This document shows, in pieces, positions 9,301 through 17,605 of a stretch of 64,000 nucleotides of DNA. Position numbers and translations under genes: made by a program. Positions within the stretch are counted from its first letter, which is position 1, and each line of letters opens with the position of its first letter. The stretch comes from Candidatus Accumulibacter propinquus (GTDB lineage: Bacteria > Pseudomonadota > Gammaproteobacteria > Burkholderiales > Rhodocyclaceae): assembly GCA_016714935.1 (NCBI GenBank), contig JADKBU010000031.1, positions 5,014 to 69,013 of the forward strand, given 5' to 3'. Under the pieces are notes generated by a model. That model saw only the letters and a list, made by a program, of their open reading frames with translations, was not told where the DNA came from and did not search any database.

Positions 9301-10317
9301 GACGCTCTGCCGGCGCACCTCGCGTTCAATTTTCGCCTGCTGGACGAGAATGGGCGCCAGCTGGCGATGAGCCGCAGCCTGAGTGAACTGCGCGCCGAGT
9401 GGGGGCGCGAGGCGAAACAGGAATTCTCCGAGTTGCACGAAACCCCTGGCGAGTATGTCGGGATGCAGGACTGGACTTTTGGTGCCTTGCCGGAACTGAT
9501 GGAGGTCGGACTGAGCGGCGGTCAGCGCGTGCTCGGTCACCCAGGGCTGGTTGACGACGGCGACAGCGTCTCTTTGACCGTCTTCGACTCCCCTGAAGAG
9601 GCGCGCCAGGCACACCGGGCGGGGCTCTTGCGGCTGTTCATGCTGCAGTTTCGCGAACCGCTGAAATACCTCGAAAAGAACTTGCCGGGGCTCACCCAGA
9701 TGGCGATGCAGTTCATGACGCTCGGAACGCTCGACGAACTGCGTCGGCAGTTGCTTGATCTGACCGTTGCGCGGGCCTGTCTGCTCGATTCCTGGCCGAC
9801 CGACGCGGCGGGTTTCAAGGCGCGTTGCGCCGAGGCAAGACCACGGCTTGGCCTGCTGGCGCAGGAAATCTGTCGACTGGTCGGGCAGATCCTCAGCGAT
9901 TGGCTGGCTCTGCAGAAGAAGCTCCCGGCCTTCAAGGCCTTCGGTACCACCGTACAGGATGTCGAAGGACAATTGGGGCGGTTGATCGGCAAGCGTTTCA
10001 TCATCGACACACCGTTCGAGCGTCTGCAGCATTATCCGCGTTATCTCAAGGCGATCATGCTGCGCCTGGACAAGCTCAAGGCGGGAGGTAGCGCGGGTGC
10101 CGTGCGCGATACCCGCCTGCTGGCCGAAATGGCGCCGTTGTGGGGCAATTACCAGCGACGCGCCAGTGTGCTCGCCCGGCAGGGAGTGCACGACGCACAA
10201 CTCGAACAATTCCGTTGGCTGCTAGAAGAGTTGCGCGTGCAGTTGTTCGCTCAGGAATTACGCACGCCGGTGCCGGTATCGAGCAAGCGTTTGCAGAAAA
10301 TGTGGGAAGGCATGTGA
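6385..10317 (+). CDS. hrpA: ATP-dependent RNA helicase HrpA (DEAH-box)
   Basis: A 1310-residue protein, the full HrpA length. Walker A GETGSGKT is at 101-108, DEAH at 198-201, SATIDAERFS follows, and motif VI is QRAGRCGR. The helicase-associated, OB-fold and long DUF3418-type C-terminal regions follow in order. HrpA is a cytoplasmic 3'-5' RNA helicase linked to mRNA processing and rescue of stalled ribosomes. The first ATG giving the full N-terminal domain is used, although the upstream Shine-Dalgarno is weak. Long open frames on the opposite strand inside this gene look like GC-rich shadows. Confidence 0.95.
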   Translation: MTAKPPGSVPPRASSSPFADCLAVDQRRLRSLARDLRHLFGGKREALSAEHDRLLGQSRAAVAARRARLPTPEFADDLPVNLRRAEIAALIDKNPVVIVCGETGSGKTTQIPKICLEIGRGTTGLIGHTQPRRIAARATAARLAQELRGELGRLVGYKIRFSDRTSPDAFIKLMTDGILLAETQGDPWLEQYDTLIIDEAHERSLNIDFLLGFLKQLLPKRRDLKLIITSATIDAERFSQHFDGAPVIEVSGRLYPVEVRYRPLQTEKEETAPDDERDLYDAIADACDELHRVGPGDVLVFLPGEREIREAAEALRKHHPPHTEILPLFARLSAEEQGRIFKPHVGSRIVLATNVAETSLTVPGIRYVVDSGLARVKRYSYRNKVEQLQIERIAQASANQRAGRCGRVAAGVCIRLYGEQDFALRPVYADPEIMRASLAGVILRMKALRLGDIEDFPFLDAPPRKAVSDGYQLLLELGAVSAEHALTAIGQELAKMPLDPRLGRMIVAARDEGCLREVLVIAAALSVQDPRERPQERQGTADAAHRKFADEKSEFLSWLRLWDWYQAEFEHRKSQRKLVEACHENYLSALRMREWRDIHSQLHALVVEQQWHENQLPATYDAVHRALLAGLLGNIGCKSEESAYYLGARGIKFLIHPGSALQKKAGKWLVAAEISETTRLFARCVARIEPEWLERVGAHLLKRSWFDPHWEKKVMQAIAFERMTLYGIVVDPRRRVNFGPLDPQAARELFIRQALVGGEVSDEFERRWGFFTHNQQLMLEIETLEHKSRRPDVLVDDELIFAFYDGIVPEGIYSGASFDKWRRESERETPRLLYLQREDLMRHEAAGVTSEAFPHQLRLAGVDYELGYHFEPGSARDGVTLTVPLAQLNQIPAARCEWLVPGLLKEKVLQLVKTLPQRLRAKLVPVPDFAAEFVAQVQPADKPLVMALIAFILQSRGLNARGWEITPDAFRPDALPAHLAFNFRLLDENGRQLAMSRSLSELRAEWGREAKQEFSELHETPGEYVGMQDWTFGALPELMEVGLSGGQRVLGHPGLVDDGDSVSLTVFDSPEEARQAHRAGLLRLFMLQFREPLKYLEKNLPGLTQMAMQFMTLGTLDELRRQLLDLTVARACLLDSWPTDAAGFKARCAEARPRLGLLAQEICRLVGQILSDWLALQKKLPAFKAFGTTVQDVEGQLGRLIGKRFIIDTPFERLQHYPRYLKAIMLRLDKLKAGGSAGAVRDTRLLAEMAPLWGNYQRRASVLARQGVHDAQLEQFRWLLEELRVQLFAQELRTPVPVSSKRLQKMWEGM

Positions 10318-10350
10318 ACCCGCATCCACGCGGGCCAGAGGAGACGGAGT

Positions 10351-11103
10351 ATGACTGATGTTGGGCTGGCACTGCTGCGCAGTATCAAGACCCTCGGACA
10401 GGGGCGGGTGTGGCTGCTGGTGTTTGGACCGGCGGTGTTGGGGTTGCTGGTCTGGGTCGGGTTGGCGGTTTTCTCTCTCGAATGGCTGATTGCCAGCCTG
10501 GTCGAGCAGCCCCCGCTGAGCTGGCTGGCCGGTTGGGGGGTACTCTGGCTGGCCAAGCTCGCGGCCGCGCTCGGCGGCTGGCTGCTGATCCTCGCCGCGG
10601 CCTTCGTTACCGCAATGCTGCTGGCGGCGATCTTCGTGATGCCCTTGCTGCTGGAGGTCGTGTCATCGACCGACTATCCGGAGTTGGCACGCCTCGGCAA
10701 GGACAGTCTGGCTGGAGCGGTTGTGAACAGCCTGGTGGCGGTGCTGGTGTTTACTGTCGGCTGGCTGCTGACCCTGCCGTTGTGGCTGATCCCCGGGCTG
10801 GCGCTGCTGCTGCCGGTGCTGTGGATGGCCTGGCTGACCCGTCGCACCTTTGCTTACGACGCACTGGCCGTGCACGCGACGGTTGACGAGTGGCGCCTGC
10901 TGCGCCGCCAGCACGGCTTCCCGATGTTGCTGCTCGGCGTCATCCTGGCGCTGCTCGCACACATTCCGGTCATTGGCCTGCTGACGCCGACGCTGGCGGC
11001 TCTGGCTTATACTCACTACTGCCTGGAGGCGCTGCGTCGGCTGCGACAGGGAGCCGTGGTCACGGTGATCGGCCAGCAACCCATATTGAAGGAGCTGCGA
11101 TGA
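10351..11103 (+). CDS. EI24-domain inner-membrane protein
   Basis: A 250-residue, very hydrophobic protein with about five or six membrane helices, including strongly hydrophobic stretches near 22-45, 62-95 and 130-160, and a conserved-looking THYCLEALRR near the C terminus. This arrangement fits the EI24 (CysZ-like) membrane family, whose bacterial members are mostly uncharacterised apart from the sulfate channel CysZ. A good ribosome-binding site (GAGGAGACGGAG) precedes the ATG. The stop overlaps the start of the CinA-like gene in an ATGA, so the two are translationally coupled. The function is unknown. Confidence 0.72.
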   Translation: MTDVGLALLRSIKTLGQGRVWLLVFGPAVLGLLVWVGLAVFSLEWLIASLVEQPPLSWLAGWGVLWLAKLAAALGGWLLILAAAFVTAMLLAAIFVMPLLLEVVSSTDYPELARLGKDSLAGAVVNSLVAVLVFTVGWLLTLPLWLIPGLALLLPVLWMAWLTRRTFAYDALAVHATVDEWRLLRRQHGFPMLLLGVILALLAHIPVIGLLTPTLAALAYTHYCLEALRRLRQGAVVTVIGQQPILKELR

Positions 11104-11858
11104 GTTTCGGGGCGATCATCATCGGCGACGAGATCCTGTCGGGGAAACGTATCGACCGGCACTTCACGAAAATCGCCGAGCTGTTGCGAGTGCGCGGCTT
11201 GCGCCTGGCGTGGGCAGAATACCTCGGCGACGAGCGCCCGCGCATCACCGCGGCGCTGCAGCGCAGCCTGGCCGCCGGTGAGGTGGTGTTCTGCTTTGGC
11301 GGTATCGGCAATACACCCGACGACCATACCCGCCAGGCGGTGGCGGCGGCGCTGGGCGTCGACCTGGTCCTGCATCCCGATGCCGAACGCGAGATCCGTG
11401 CGCGTTTCGGCGCTGAGATCAATGATGTTCGCCTGCTGCTCGGCACCTTCCCGCGCGGCGTGGACATCATTCCGAACCCGTTCAACCGCATTCCCGGTTT
11501 CCGCGTACGCGATCACCATTTTCTCCCGGGTTTTCCGCAGATGGCTCACCCGATGGCAGAGTGGGTGCTCGACACCTTCTATGGGCATCTCTTCAACCAG
11601 CGGCCAACGGTCGAAGAGGCATTCCTGCTGACCGGTACGAATGCTTACGAGAGCGCGCTGCTCGGCCTGATGGAACGTATCGTTGCCGAGTTTCCAACGC
11701 TACGGCTGTTCAGCCTGCCGTCGATCTCCGACGACGGGCAGCGGCGGCACCTGGAACTGGGCGTCGAAGGCGATCCGACCCTCGTTGAGCGGGCAATGGC
11801 GACGATCCGCCAGGAGGTCGAGCGGCGCGGGATCACCTGGCGGTCGCGACCACAGTAA
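11100..11858 (+). CDS. CinA-like protein, molybdopterin-binding (MoCF) domain only
   Basis: A 252-residue protein beginning MSFGAIIIGDEILSGK. The GDEILSG motif and the FCFGGIGNTPDDHT loop are hallmarks of the MoCF/CinA N-terminal domain. The C-terminal nicotinamide-nucleotide deamidase half of full CinA is absent, so this is the stand-alone form usually named 'competence/damage-inducible protein A'. Its biochemical role is not established. The start at 11100 is fixed by the 4-base overlap with the membrane-protein gene. The frame is open further upstream, but that stretch lies inside the preceding gene and shows no family similarity. Confidence 0.85.
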   Translation: MSFGAIIIGDEILSGKRIDRHFTKIAELLRVRGLRLAWAEYLGDERPRITAALQRSLAAGEVVFCFGGIGNTPDDHTRQAVAAALGVDLVLHPDAEREIRARFGAEINDVRLLLGTFPRGVDIIPNPFNRIPGFRVRDHHFLPGFPQMAHPMAEWVLDTFYGHLFNQRPTVEEAFLLTGTNAYESALLGLMERIVAEFPTLRLFSLPSISDDGQRRHLELGVEGDPTLVERAMATIRQEVERRGITWRSRPQ

Positions 11859-11872
11859 GCCCCCCGGAAAAC

Positions 11873-11900
11873 AAAAAACCCCGACCAGAGTCGGGGTTTC
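11873..11900 (-). terminator. Strong terminator for the phasin genes
   Basis: AAACCCCGAC (11876-11885) pairs perfectly with GTCGGGGTTT (11890-11899) around a 4-base loop. On the minus strand the hairpin is followed by TTTTTTGTTTT, a textbook intrinsic terminator for the phasin transcript. On the plus strand only TTT follows, so it may terminate the CinA-like transcript less efficiently. Confidence 0.9.
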
Positions 11901-11927
11901 GCGCCGATCAGGTGCGGCAGAATCTGA

Positions 11928-12470
11928 TCATTTCTTCGTGAGTGCGGCGGCGGCCTGGGCGGTGGCGTTGCTGGCTGCCTTGACGTTGGTGTCGACGATG
12001 TCGGTCACTTGCTTGGCCATCTGCGACATGTTCTCGAAGGCCGTATTCGAAGCGTTCAGTAGCTGCTTCACCGCGGCGCCGAAAACGTCGCCGGCGATCG
12101 GGGTGGCGCCGGTTTTTTCAATCAGGCCCGCTGCATTGTGGCGGATGTTGCTGTACTGCTCTTCCAGCACGGATGTGACTTCGCGCTGCAGATTGGCCGA
12201 CAGATCGTAGAGGCTCCGCGAGTACTCCATGAGCTTGTCTACGTTCGGACGCGCCAGCGAGGCGGCAACGTCCTTCAACTGCTGTGGGTCCCTGACGCCG
12301 AGAAGCTGTTGCGTGCCGGTGGTGCCGGTGTTGAACAGTTCGCGGCTGGCGGCGAGGTTAAGAGCGGACAACTGCTCCAGTCCGTGGAAAGCAGTGCGAG
12401 CGAGAGTCAGCAACACTTGGGCACTGGCTTTTTGGCTTTGGGCGAGTTGTTCGAGATCGATGGTGCTCAT
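11928..12470 (-). CDS. Phasin family protein (PHA granule-associated)
   Basis: A 180-residue alpha-helical protein without signal peptide or membrane helix. The N-terminal part (LEQLAQSQKASAQVLLTLA, then LEQLSALNLAASRELF) and the Ala-rich C terminus ending AAAALTKK match Phasin_2/PhaP proteins, which coat polyhydroxyalkanoate granules and control their size and number. The ATG at 12470 is preceded by GGAGATATCC. Codons upstream of it in the same frame are not phasin-like. It lies 168 bases downstream of a second phasin in the same direction, with a strong terminator after its stop, so the two probably share a transcript. Confidence 0.9.
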   Translation of the reverse strand: MSTIDLEQLAQSQKASAQVLLTLARTAFHGLEQLSALNLAASRELFNTGTTGTQQLLGVRDPQQLKDVAASLARPNVDKLMEYSRSLYDLSANLQREVTSVLEEQYSNIRHNAAGLIEKTGATPIAGDVFGAAVKQLLNASNTAFENMSQMAKQVTDIVDTNVKAASNATAQAAAALTKK

Positions 12471-12638
12471 GGATATCTCCGAGAATGGCAATGGTGAAAC
12501 TGGTGAAACTCGTGGCGGATACTTGCTGAAGCATGCAGCCAAACCTTCGTGAGGCGCAGCCCTCGAACCAGGTCGGGGGCTTGCCGCAGGCTGTGTGCTC
12601 AGCTGTCGTTCAGGCCTTGGAACAGAACAGGTCGCGAC

Positions 12639-13190
12639 CTATTTCTTGACGTTTGCTGCAGTGGCGCCGACAGCCTTGACAGTGGCGTTGGTCGCTGCGG
12701 CGACGTTCGCTTCGGCGATATCGGCAACCTGCTTGGCAGCCTTGTTCAAGCTGTCGAAAGCGGAACTGGCGGATGCGATTGCCGACTTGACGGCGGAGAC
12801 GGCGATATCGGAACCGGCTGGCGCATTCTTGGTGGCCTTCTCGAGCAGGGAGAGAGACTGCTTCTGGAAGTCGGCGAACTGTGCTTCGAGCAGCTTGGCG
12901 AACTCTTCTTTCGACTGAGCCGAAATTTCATAGACGCTGCGCGAGTAGGCCACGGCTTTTTCGAGGCTGGGTTGAGCCAGCGAAGCCTGCACGGAGAAGA
13001 ACTCTTGCGGGTCTTTGGCGCCCAGCAGGGCTTTGGCGTTGGCAACACCGTCTTCCAGAACCGAGCGAGCGGTATTCAGGTTCAACGCGGCGATGCGTTC
13101 AGCGCTGGCCAAGGCGGTGTTGGCAAGAGTCAGCAGGGCATCAACGGAAGCCTTGTTGGCGGCGGCGAATTGCTCGGGCGTATTAAACAT
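12639..13190 (-). CDS. Phasin family protein, promoter-proximal copy
   Basis: A 183-residue phasin beginning MFNTPEQFAAANKASVDALL. It has the family's LASAERIAALNLNTAR segment, central LLGAKDPQEFF and an Ala/Val-rich helical tail ending TAANVKK. It shares the layout of the neighbouring phasin, including the LLG(A/V)(K/R)DPQ motif, so the pair looks like an old tandem duplication. The start is set by GAGGAGATT just upstream of the ATG at 13190. A consensus sigma70 promoter flanked by two copies of a TGC-rich sequence lies 120-170 bases upstream, consistent with PhaR-type repression relieved by nascent PHA granules. Confidence 0.9.
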   Translation of the reverse strand: MFNTPEQFAAANKASVDALLTLANTALASAERIAALNLNTARSVLEDGVANAKALLGAKDPQEFFSVQASLAQPSLEKAVAYSRSVYEISAQSKEEFAKLLEAQFADFQKQSLSLLEKATKNAPAGSDIAVSAVKSAIASASSAFDSLNKAAKQVADIAEANVAAATNATVKAVGATAANVKK

Positions 13191-13283
13191 GGTCAATCTC
13201 CTCAGGAAAAAATGGGGGCACAACACAACATACATGTGCAATGTCTACCTCACCGATTGCCGCACTCTGCGTGCGCCCAGATG

Positions 13284-13300
13284 TTTTGTTGCACTGCACC
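13284..13300 (-). promoter_or_regulatory. Putative PhaR-type operator, downstream copy
   Basis: Minus-strand GGTGCAGTGCAACAAAA. It differs from the copy at 13343-13359 at only two of 17 positions. It lies immediately downstream of the predicted -10, about +3 to +20, where a bound repressor would block transcription. PhaR proteins bind TGC/GCA-rich sites in front of phaP genes. That this is such a site is inferred. Confidence 0.6.
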
Positions 13301-13309
13301 ATGGGCTGC

Positions 13310-13337
13310 ATTATAGTCGTCCGAAAAGACTTGTCAA
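13310..13337 (-). promoter_or_regulatory. Consensus sigma70 promoter of the phasin genes
   Basis: On the minus strand TTGACA (13337-13332) and TATAAT (13315-13310) are both perfect consensus hexamers, separated by 16 bases. Transcription would start near 13303 and run into the phasin genes, leaving a 5' leader of about 110 bases. So strong a promoter fits the abundance of phasins and the need for a repressor. Confidence 0.85.
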
Positions 13338-13342
13338 GCATT

Positions 13343-13359
13343 TTTTGTTGCGCCGCACC
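13343..13359 (-). promoter_or_regulatory. Putative PhaR-type operator, upstream copy
   Basis: Minus-strand GGTGCGGCGCAACAAAA, five bases upstream of the -35 hexamer. It is a 15/17 direct repeat of the site at 13284-13300, 59 bases away (between five and six helical turns). The two copies bracket the promoter, an arrangement that would suit cooperative repression. Confidence 0.6.
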
Positions 13360-13595
13360 AAATTGCATGTGCACCTAGGGTAATGTTTTATAAGCATTGT
13401 TGATATGCCATTGCGGGTATGTCCTAACTATTGCTGCGAATTGCCCTGCTGCGCGGCAACTTGGGGCGGCAACGGCGAGTCGGCAAAATTCCCGGCGAAT
13501 GCCCGTGAACGACATGTGGCCAGGTCGGTGGAGCATATTCCCGGGTTTCGCTCACGGTCTCTGGCGTGGTAAGAGAAGCTGCCAGGGCGCCGCTC
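13360..13595. other. Intergenic region upstream of the phasin promoter
   Basis: About 236 bases between the phasin control region and the stop of the histidine kinase gene. No coding frame, further operator copy or convincing terminator was seen. Confidence 0.5.
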
Positions 13596-16500
13596 CTAGC
13601 TCTCGTGATGCCGACACCTTTCCTTCAGATACGACTCCAGCGATGCGCACAACGCTTTGGTTTCTTCATCAACCGCAGACAGGTTGATTTCCTTTGCGTC
13701 CGTTGCCCCTTGCTGCTGCTCAAGGGCAGCAAGCTGCTTTTCGAGGCGGACGGCACCAAAGTTGGCGACCAGCCCTCGCAACTGGTGGGCCAACTGGGCC
13801 AATTGTGTCCAGTCGGATCTGTCGGCTGCGTCGTGCAACGCAGCCAGGTCGCCTGGAACTTGCGCCAGGAATGCTTCGCCAATGATGTCAATGATCTCGG
13901 CGTCGGCCTCCGCAAGAGCGGCACGGTAGTCGGACGCTGGCAACGCGTCCGGAACTGGATCGCGGCTCAGGCGGGACAGAATATCCTGCAACTCTTCGCG
14001 GTGTAACGGCTTCGTCAAGTAACCATCGACGCCGGCAGAGACGCCTCGCTGCCGGTCTTCCGGCAAGACGGCGGCGCTGAGCGCATAGATGGGGGTGTGA
14101 CTCACACCCCTGCTCTTTTCGAGAGAACGTATTTGCTGAGTCGCTGCAAATCCATCCACTCCGGGCATTTGAATGTCCATCAGGATGATGTCGAAGCGAT
14201 CAGCTTCCCACCGGGCTATGGCTTCACGGCCGTCACCGGCGATGGTGACACGGTGTCCCCACTTGCCCAGCAACTCGATCATCAACTTCTGATTGACCGG
14301 ATTGTCTTCAGCAACCAGGATGTGTAGCGATGTGACACTCTCTCTCAGCCAATGCCTCGTAATGAGTTGCCCACAAACACCGGCATCCTGCGATAGACCG
14401 AGCAAGGCATTTATCGATGCCCTCAGTTCATCCCGATCGACGGGTTTTGTCAGGTAGGCTCCGATGCCGACCTCGTTGCAGCGGGTGCCGTCTCCCCGCA
14501 CGCCAACGGAAGAAAGCATCATCAGTACTGGGCTAGGTTTCTGTTCGAGTTCATGGAGTCTCTCGGCAACTTCAAAGCCATCCATTCCCGGCATGTTGCA
14601 GTCCAGAACAATCAGTTCAAAAGCCTTGCCCTCGGCAAGACTTGCGGCACGCATCATGAGCGCAGTCGGACCGTCGGCAGCTTCGACGACCTCCATTCCC
14701 CAATTGCTCAGATTGCGGGTGAGGATCCGTCGGTTTGCCGCATTGTCATCGACGATCAGAACCCGTTTGCCAAGCAGGTTTTCAGTTACCGGGGTACTCT
14801 GCCTGTCTGGTGCGATGCCAAAGCCGATGACAGCGTGGAAGGTGCTACCACGATCAAGCTCGCTATCGACCCAAATACGTCCGCCCATCAAACCAAGCAG
14901 GCGTCTTGAGATGGTCAGGCCAAGCCCGGTTCCGCCATAACGACGGGTCGTCGAAGTGTCCTGCTGGGTGAACGCTTCAAAGATTTCTGCCTGCTTGTCT
15001 GGCGGGATCCCGATGCCGGTATCCCGCACGGCAAAATGCACCTCGGCTTGGCTGCCGCAGCTACGTTCCAGCCCGACACTGAGCAGGATCTCACCCTGTT
15101 CGGTGAACTTTATCGCGTTGTTGAGCAGGTTGATCAGTACCTGCCGCAGCCGGCCCGGGTCGCCAAGCAACTGCCGCGGCACATTCGGGGCCACGTCGCT
15201 CAACAGTTCAAGATTTTTCTCGTTGGCGCGGATCGCAATGGGTTTCAGGACGCTGCCAATCAATCCGATCAGGTCAAACGAAATCGTTTCGACGCTGAGC
15301 TTGCCGGCCTCGATCTTGGAGAAGTCCAGGATATCATTGATGATGGTCAGCAATCCGGCGGCCGAGGATTTCACGATGTTCAGGAACTCGCGTTGCTCGT
15401 CATCGAGTTCCGTTTCAAGCACCAGGTCGGTCATTCCGATGACCCCATTCATCGGCGTCCGGATTTCGTGGCTCATGCTCGCCAGGAACTCCGATTTCGC
15501 TCTACTGGCATCCTCCGCACGCATCACGCTGACCCTGAGGTTGCCGGCCATCTCCTCGAGTTGCCTGCTTTTCTCACGCAACTCACTCTCCACCCTTTCG
15601 CGTCGCTGAATTTCGCCGGTAAGTGAAGTATTGAGTTCCTGCAGCGCAGAACTTCGCAGGCTGGACTCAAGCATATCCTCCTGCAGCTTGGCGGTACGTT
15701 GCCGCATGCGGTCGTACATGACCGCACCGAACAGGACAAGTAGCGGGACAGCACTCGCCAGATAAAGGAGCAGGCGGGGGGTGATGTGACCATAAATATC
15801 TTCTGCGGACAGGATAGTGACCAGGGACAAGGGCATTCCCGCGATCTTGGTCCTCAGGGCCAGCAGTTCCGAATCATGTGATCTCGGGTCACCCTGAAGC
15901 GCCGAAAACGGGTTTTCGCTGATCGCCGTCAGTTTGTCCTCGGGTAAGTTCACCAATGACTGAGCATTCCCTGCAATGGCCGAATCTTGCCCGACAAGCT
16001 GGAGTGGCTGTCCCTGATCAGTAAGCAACAGTTCCTCATACCCGGTTCCGGGTGAAGGGGAAATCAGGTATCTCGAAAGCTGTCCCAGGTCGCCAATGGT
16101 CACGACAGTACCGGCCTGGCTCTCTTTGTAGTGCACCGGCGCGGTGGCGACGATCTGCCGGTTCGCCGGGGTAATGTCCAGCGCCGATGCGTCTTGGGAT
16201 GACCTTGGCAGGCCAGGAGGGTCGTCGCCGGGGGGGATGTCTACCAGGATTTCACCGTCATCGCCATAGAGAAGGATGCGGCTGTAAATGGGCTCCCCGC
16301 GAATCTTCTTTTCCATCTGCCGCTGGAAGCGGACATCGATGGCATCAAGGTTGGCGTTGAGCCCGTACTTGAGCGACATCCCCAGGGCTTTATTGACCAG
16401 AAAGTTCTGGATTTCAGGTACTTCTGCGAGTTCCGCGGCTCCGTTCAGTCGATCGACAGCGAAGTCGGCAAGTGCCGCCGCGCGCCGATTGCTGTCAGCG

Positions 16501-16631
16501 ACAATGCGGACTTCGGCCGCCGCCCGTAGTTGCTCCTGAGAACTGAATGCGTGCCAGAGTAGCAACCACGCATAGATGCAGAAAGCAGCCGCAACGAACA
16601 GGGGCCATCGGGAGCGGATCGATGAAAGCAC
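13596..16631 (-). CDS. Hybrid sensor histidine kinase (HK-REC-REC-Hpt)
   Basis: A 1011-residue inner-membrane sensor. A helix at about 10-29 and another at about 284-305 bracket a periplasmic sensing region of about 250 residues (CACHE-like length). A coiled coil (about 310-370) leads to HisKA with the phosphoacceptor H388 in MSHEIRTPMNG, then a HATPase with DTGIGI and GGTGLGL. Two receiver domains follow, VLIVDDN...DCNMPGMDG and ILVAEDN...MDIQMPGVDG, and a C-terminal Hpt domain with H949 in AHQLRGL. This is a BarA-type multistep phosphorelay. The start is GTG. It lies 20 bases downstream of a solute-binding protein gene, probably in one operon. Confidence 0.92.
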   Translation of the reverse strand: MLSSIRSRWPLFVAAAFCIYAWLLLWHAFSSQEQLRAAAEVRIVADSNRRAAALADFAVDRLNGAAELAEVPEIQNFLVNKALGMSLKYGLNANLDAIDVRFQRQMEKKIRGEPIYSRILLYGDDGEILVDIPPGDDPPGLPRSSQDASALDITPANRQIVATAPVHYKESQAGTVVTIGDLGQLSRYLISPSPGTGYEELLLTDQGQPLQLVGQDSAIAGNAQSLVNLPEDKLTAISENPFSALQGDPRSHDSELLALRTKIAGMPLSLVTILSAEDIYGHITPRLLLYLASAVPLLVLFGAVMYDRMRQRTAKLQEDMLESSLRSSALQELNTSLTGEIQRRERVESELREKSRQLEEMAGNLRVSVMRAEDASRAKSEFLASMSHEIRTPMNGVIGMTDLVLETELDDEQREFLNIVKSSAAGLLTIINDILDFSKIEAGKLSVETISFDLIGLIGSVLKPIAIRANEKNLELLSDVAPNVPRQLLGDPGRLRQVLINLLNNAIKFTEQGEILLSVGLERSCGSQAEVHFAVRDTGIGIPPDKQAEIFEAFTQQDTSTTRRYGGTGLGLTISRRLLGLMGGRIWVDSELDRGSTFHAVIGFGIAPDRQSTPVTENLLGKRVLIVDDNAANRRILTRNLSNWGMEVVEAADGPTALMMRAASLAEGKAFELIVLDCNMPGMDGFEVAERLHELEQKPSPVLMMLSSVGVRGDGTRCNEVGIGAYLTKPVDRDELRASINALLGLSQDAGVCGQLITRHWLRESVTSLHILVAEDNPVNQKLMIELLGKWGHRVTIAGDGREAIARWEADRFDIILMDIQMPGVDGFAATQQIRSLEKSRGVSHTPIYALSAAVLPEDRQRGVSAGVDGYLTKPLHREELQDILSRLSRDPVPDALPASDYRAALAEADAEIIDIIGEAFLAQVPGDLAALHDAADRSDWTQLAQLAHQLRGLVANFGAVRLEKQLAALEQQQGATDAKEINLSAVDEETKALCASLESYLKERCRHHES

Positions 16632-16651
16632 GACCGGCTTCGACTTTGATC

Positions 16652-17554
16652 TCAGCCTTTCCTGGCGAAGAAGCTCGGGAAATAGCGCCGGACGCCCGGG
16701 TAATATTTGTTGACCAGCTTGTCGTAAGTTCCGTCAGCCTTGATCTTGCGGAGGTAGTCGTTGAACGCGGCTCGCAGTTCCGGAGAAGACTTGGGGAATG
16801 CTGCCGCCAATTGTTGCTCTTCCGAGATCGGACCCAGAACCTTGATCTTGCCAGCCCATTTTTGCAGGTCGAGGATGGCATCCGGCACGTCCAGCAGGGT
16901 GAGTTCCGCATCCTTGTTCAAGAGTGCCGGAATCATCTCGTTGAGATTGGTACTCCTGGTATAGGCGCGCAGATCGATACCCGTTCCCTTCAGGCCATAG
17001 TTTGCCGGGTCGAGACAGGTTCGTTCCATGACCAGGAGGCTTTTCTTGCCGATCATCGCCTTGGTTTCGTGGATGTCCTTTTCGAGACTGCCGCTGTCCT
17101 TGATCGGCGTATAAGGCGATTCCGCTCGGGCGACCAGGAGCACTTGTGAAGGGAACGTCGGTTCCGAATACAACAGAACCTTTTCGCGCCAGGGCAGAAC
17201 GGTGAATCCCGTTGCAATCATGTCTCCGCGCACCGGGAAATCCCCATCCAGCAAGACGTTACCGTCCTTGCGCACGACATTCTTGCCCAGCAAATCGCGA
17301 ATGACGTTGTAGAAGTCGGTATAAACCAACTGATACTTGACACCAATATGCTTGGCGAAGCCCTTCACCAGGTCCACGTCAAATCCGTCCCCGTCGCCGG
17401 TAACGAAATTGGCATACCTGATGCCGAGGTGCCGAATTTCGCCGCGAGCCTGAATCTCCTTGAGATCGGCGGCTCGGGCTTGGCTTGCGACTACCAGGGT
17501 CAGGAAGCCGCAGAGGAGAAAGTTGAATACTATTTTGTACAGTTTCATGGACAT
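16652..17554 (-). CDS. Periplasmic amino-acid-type solute-binding protein (SBP_bac_3)
   Basis: A 300-residue protein with an N-terminal signal peptide (hydrophobic about 8-24, cleavage near SQARA-A), then a family 3 solute-binding fold: IQARGEIRHLGIR, GFDVDLVKGFAKHIG, a switch segment GDMIATGFTV and a C-terminal KADGTYDKLVNKYYPG. Such proteins normally deliver polar amino acids to an ABC importer, but no permease or ATPase gene is adjacent. It sits between a response regulator and a hybrid kinase on the same strand, which suggests it presents a ligand to the kinase's periplasmic domain. That role is inferred. Good ribosome-binding site (GGAAGC). Confidence 0.85.
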   Translation of the reverse strand: MSMKLYKIVFNFLLCGFLTLVVASQARAADLKEIQARGEIRHLGIRYANFVTGDGDGFDVDLVKGFAKHIGVKYQLVYTDFYNVIRDLLGKNVVRKDGNVLLDGDFPVRGDMIATGFTVLPWREKVLLYSEPTFPSQVLLVARAESPYTPIKDSGSLEKDIHETKAMIGKKSLLVMERTCLDPANYGLKGTGIDLRAYTRSTNLNEMIPALLNKDAELTLLDVPDAILDLQKWAGKIKVLGPISEEQQLAAAFPKSSPELRAAFNDYLRKIKADGTYDKLVNKYYPGVRRYFPSFFARKG

Positions 17555-17605
17555 GCTTCCGATCGGTCAGAATTGCAAACCACAATGACAGGATTGCTGG
17601 CTTGA

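Noticed and set aside
7546..10209. Long open frame (about 887 codons) on the minus strand, inside hrpA, plus another at 6082-7545
   Set aside because: Both lie antisense to a well-conserved hrpA. GC-rich codon use leaves the opposite strand open, and the products show no recognisable domains.
12485..12515. Short tandem GGTGAAACT repeat upstream of the second phasin
   Set aside because: Only two short copies without dyad symmetry. It lies in a spacer between cotranscribed genes and is more likely chance.
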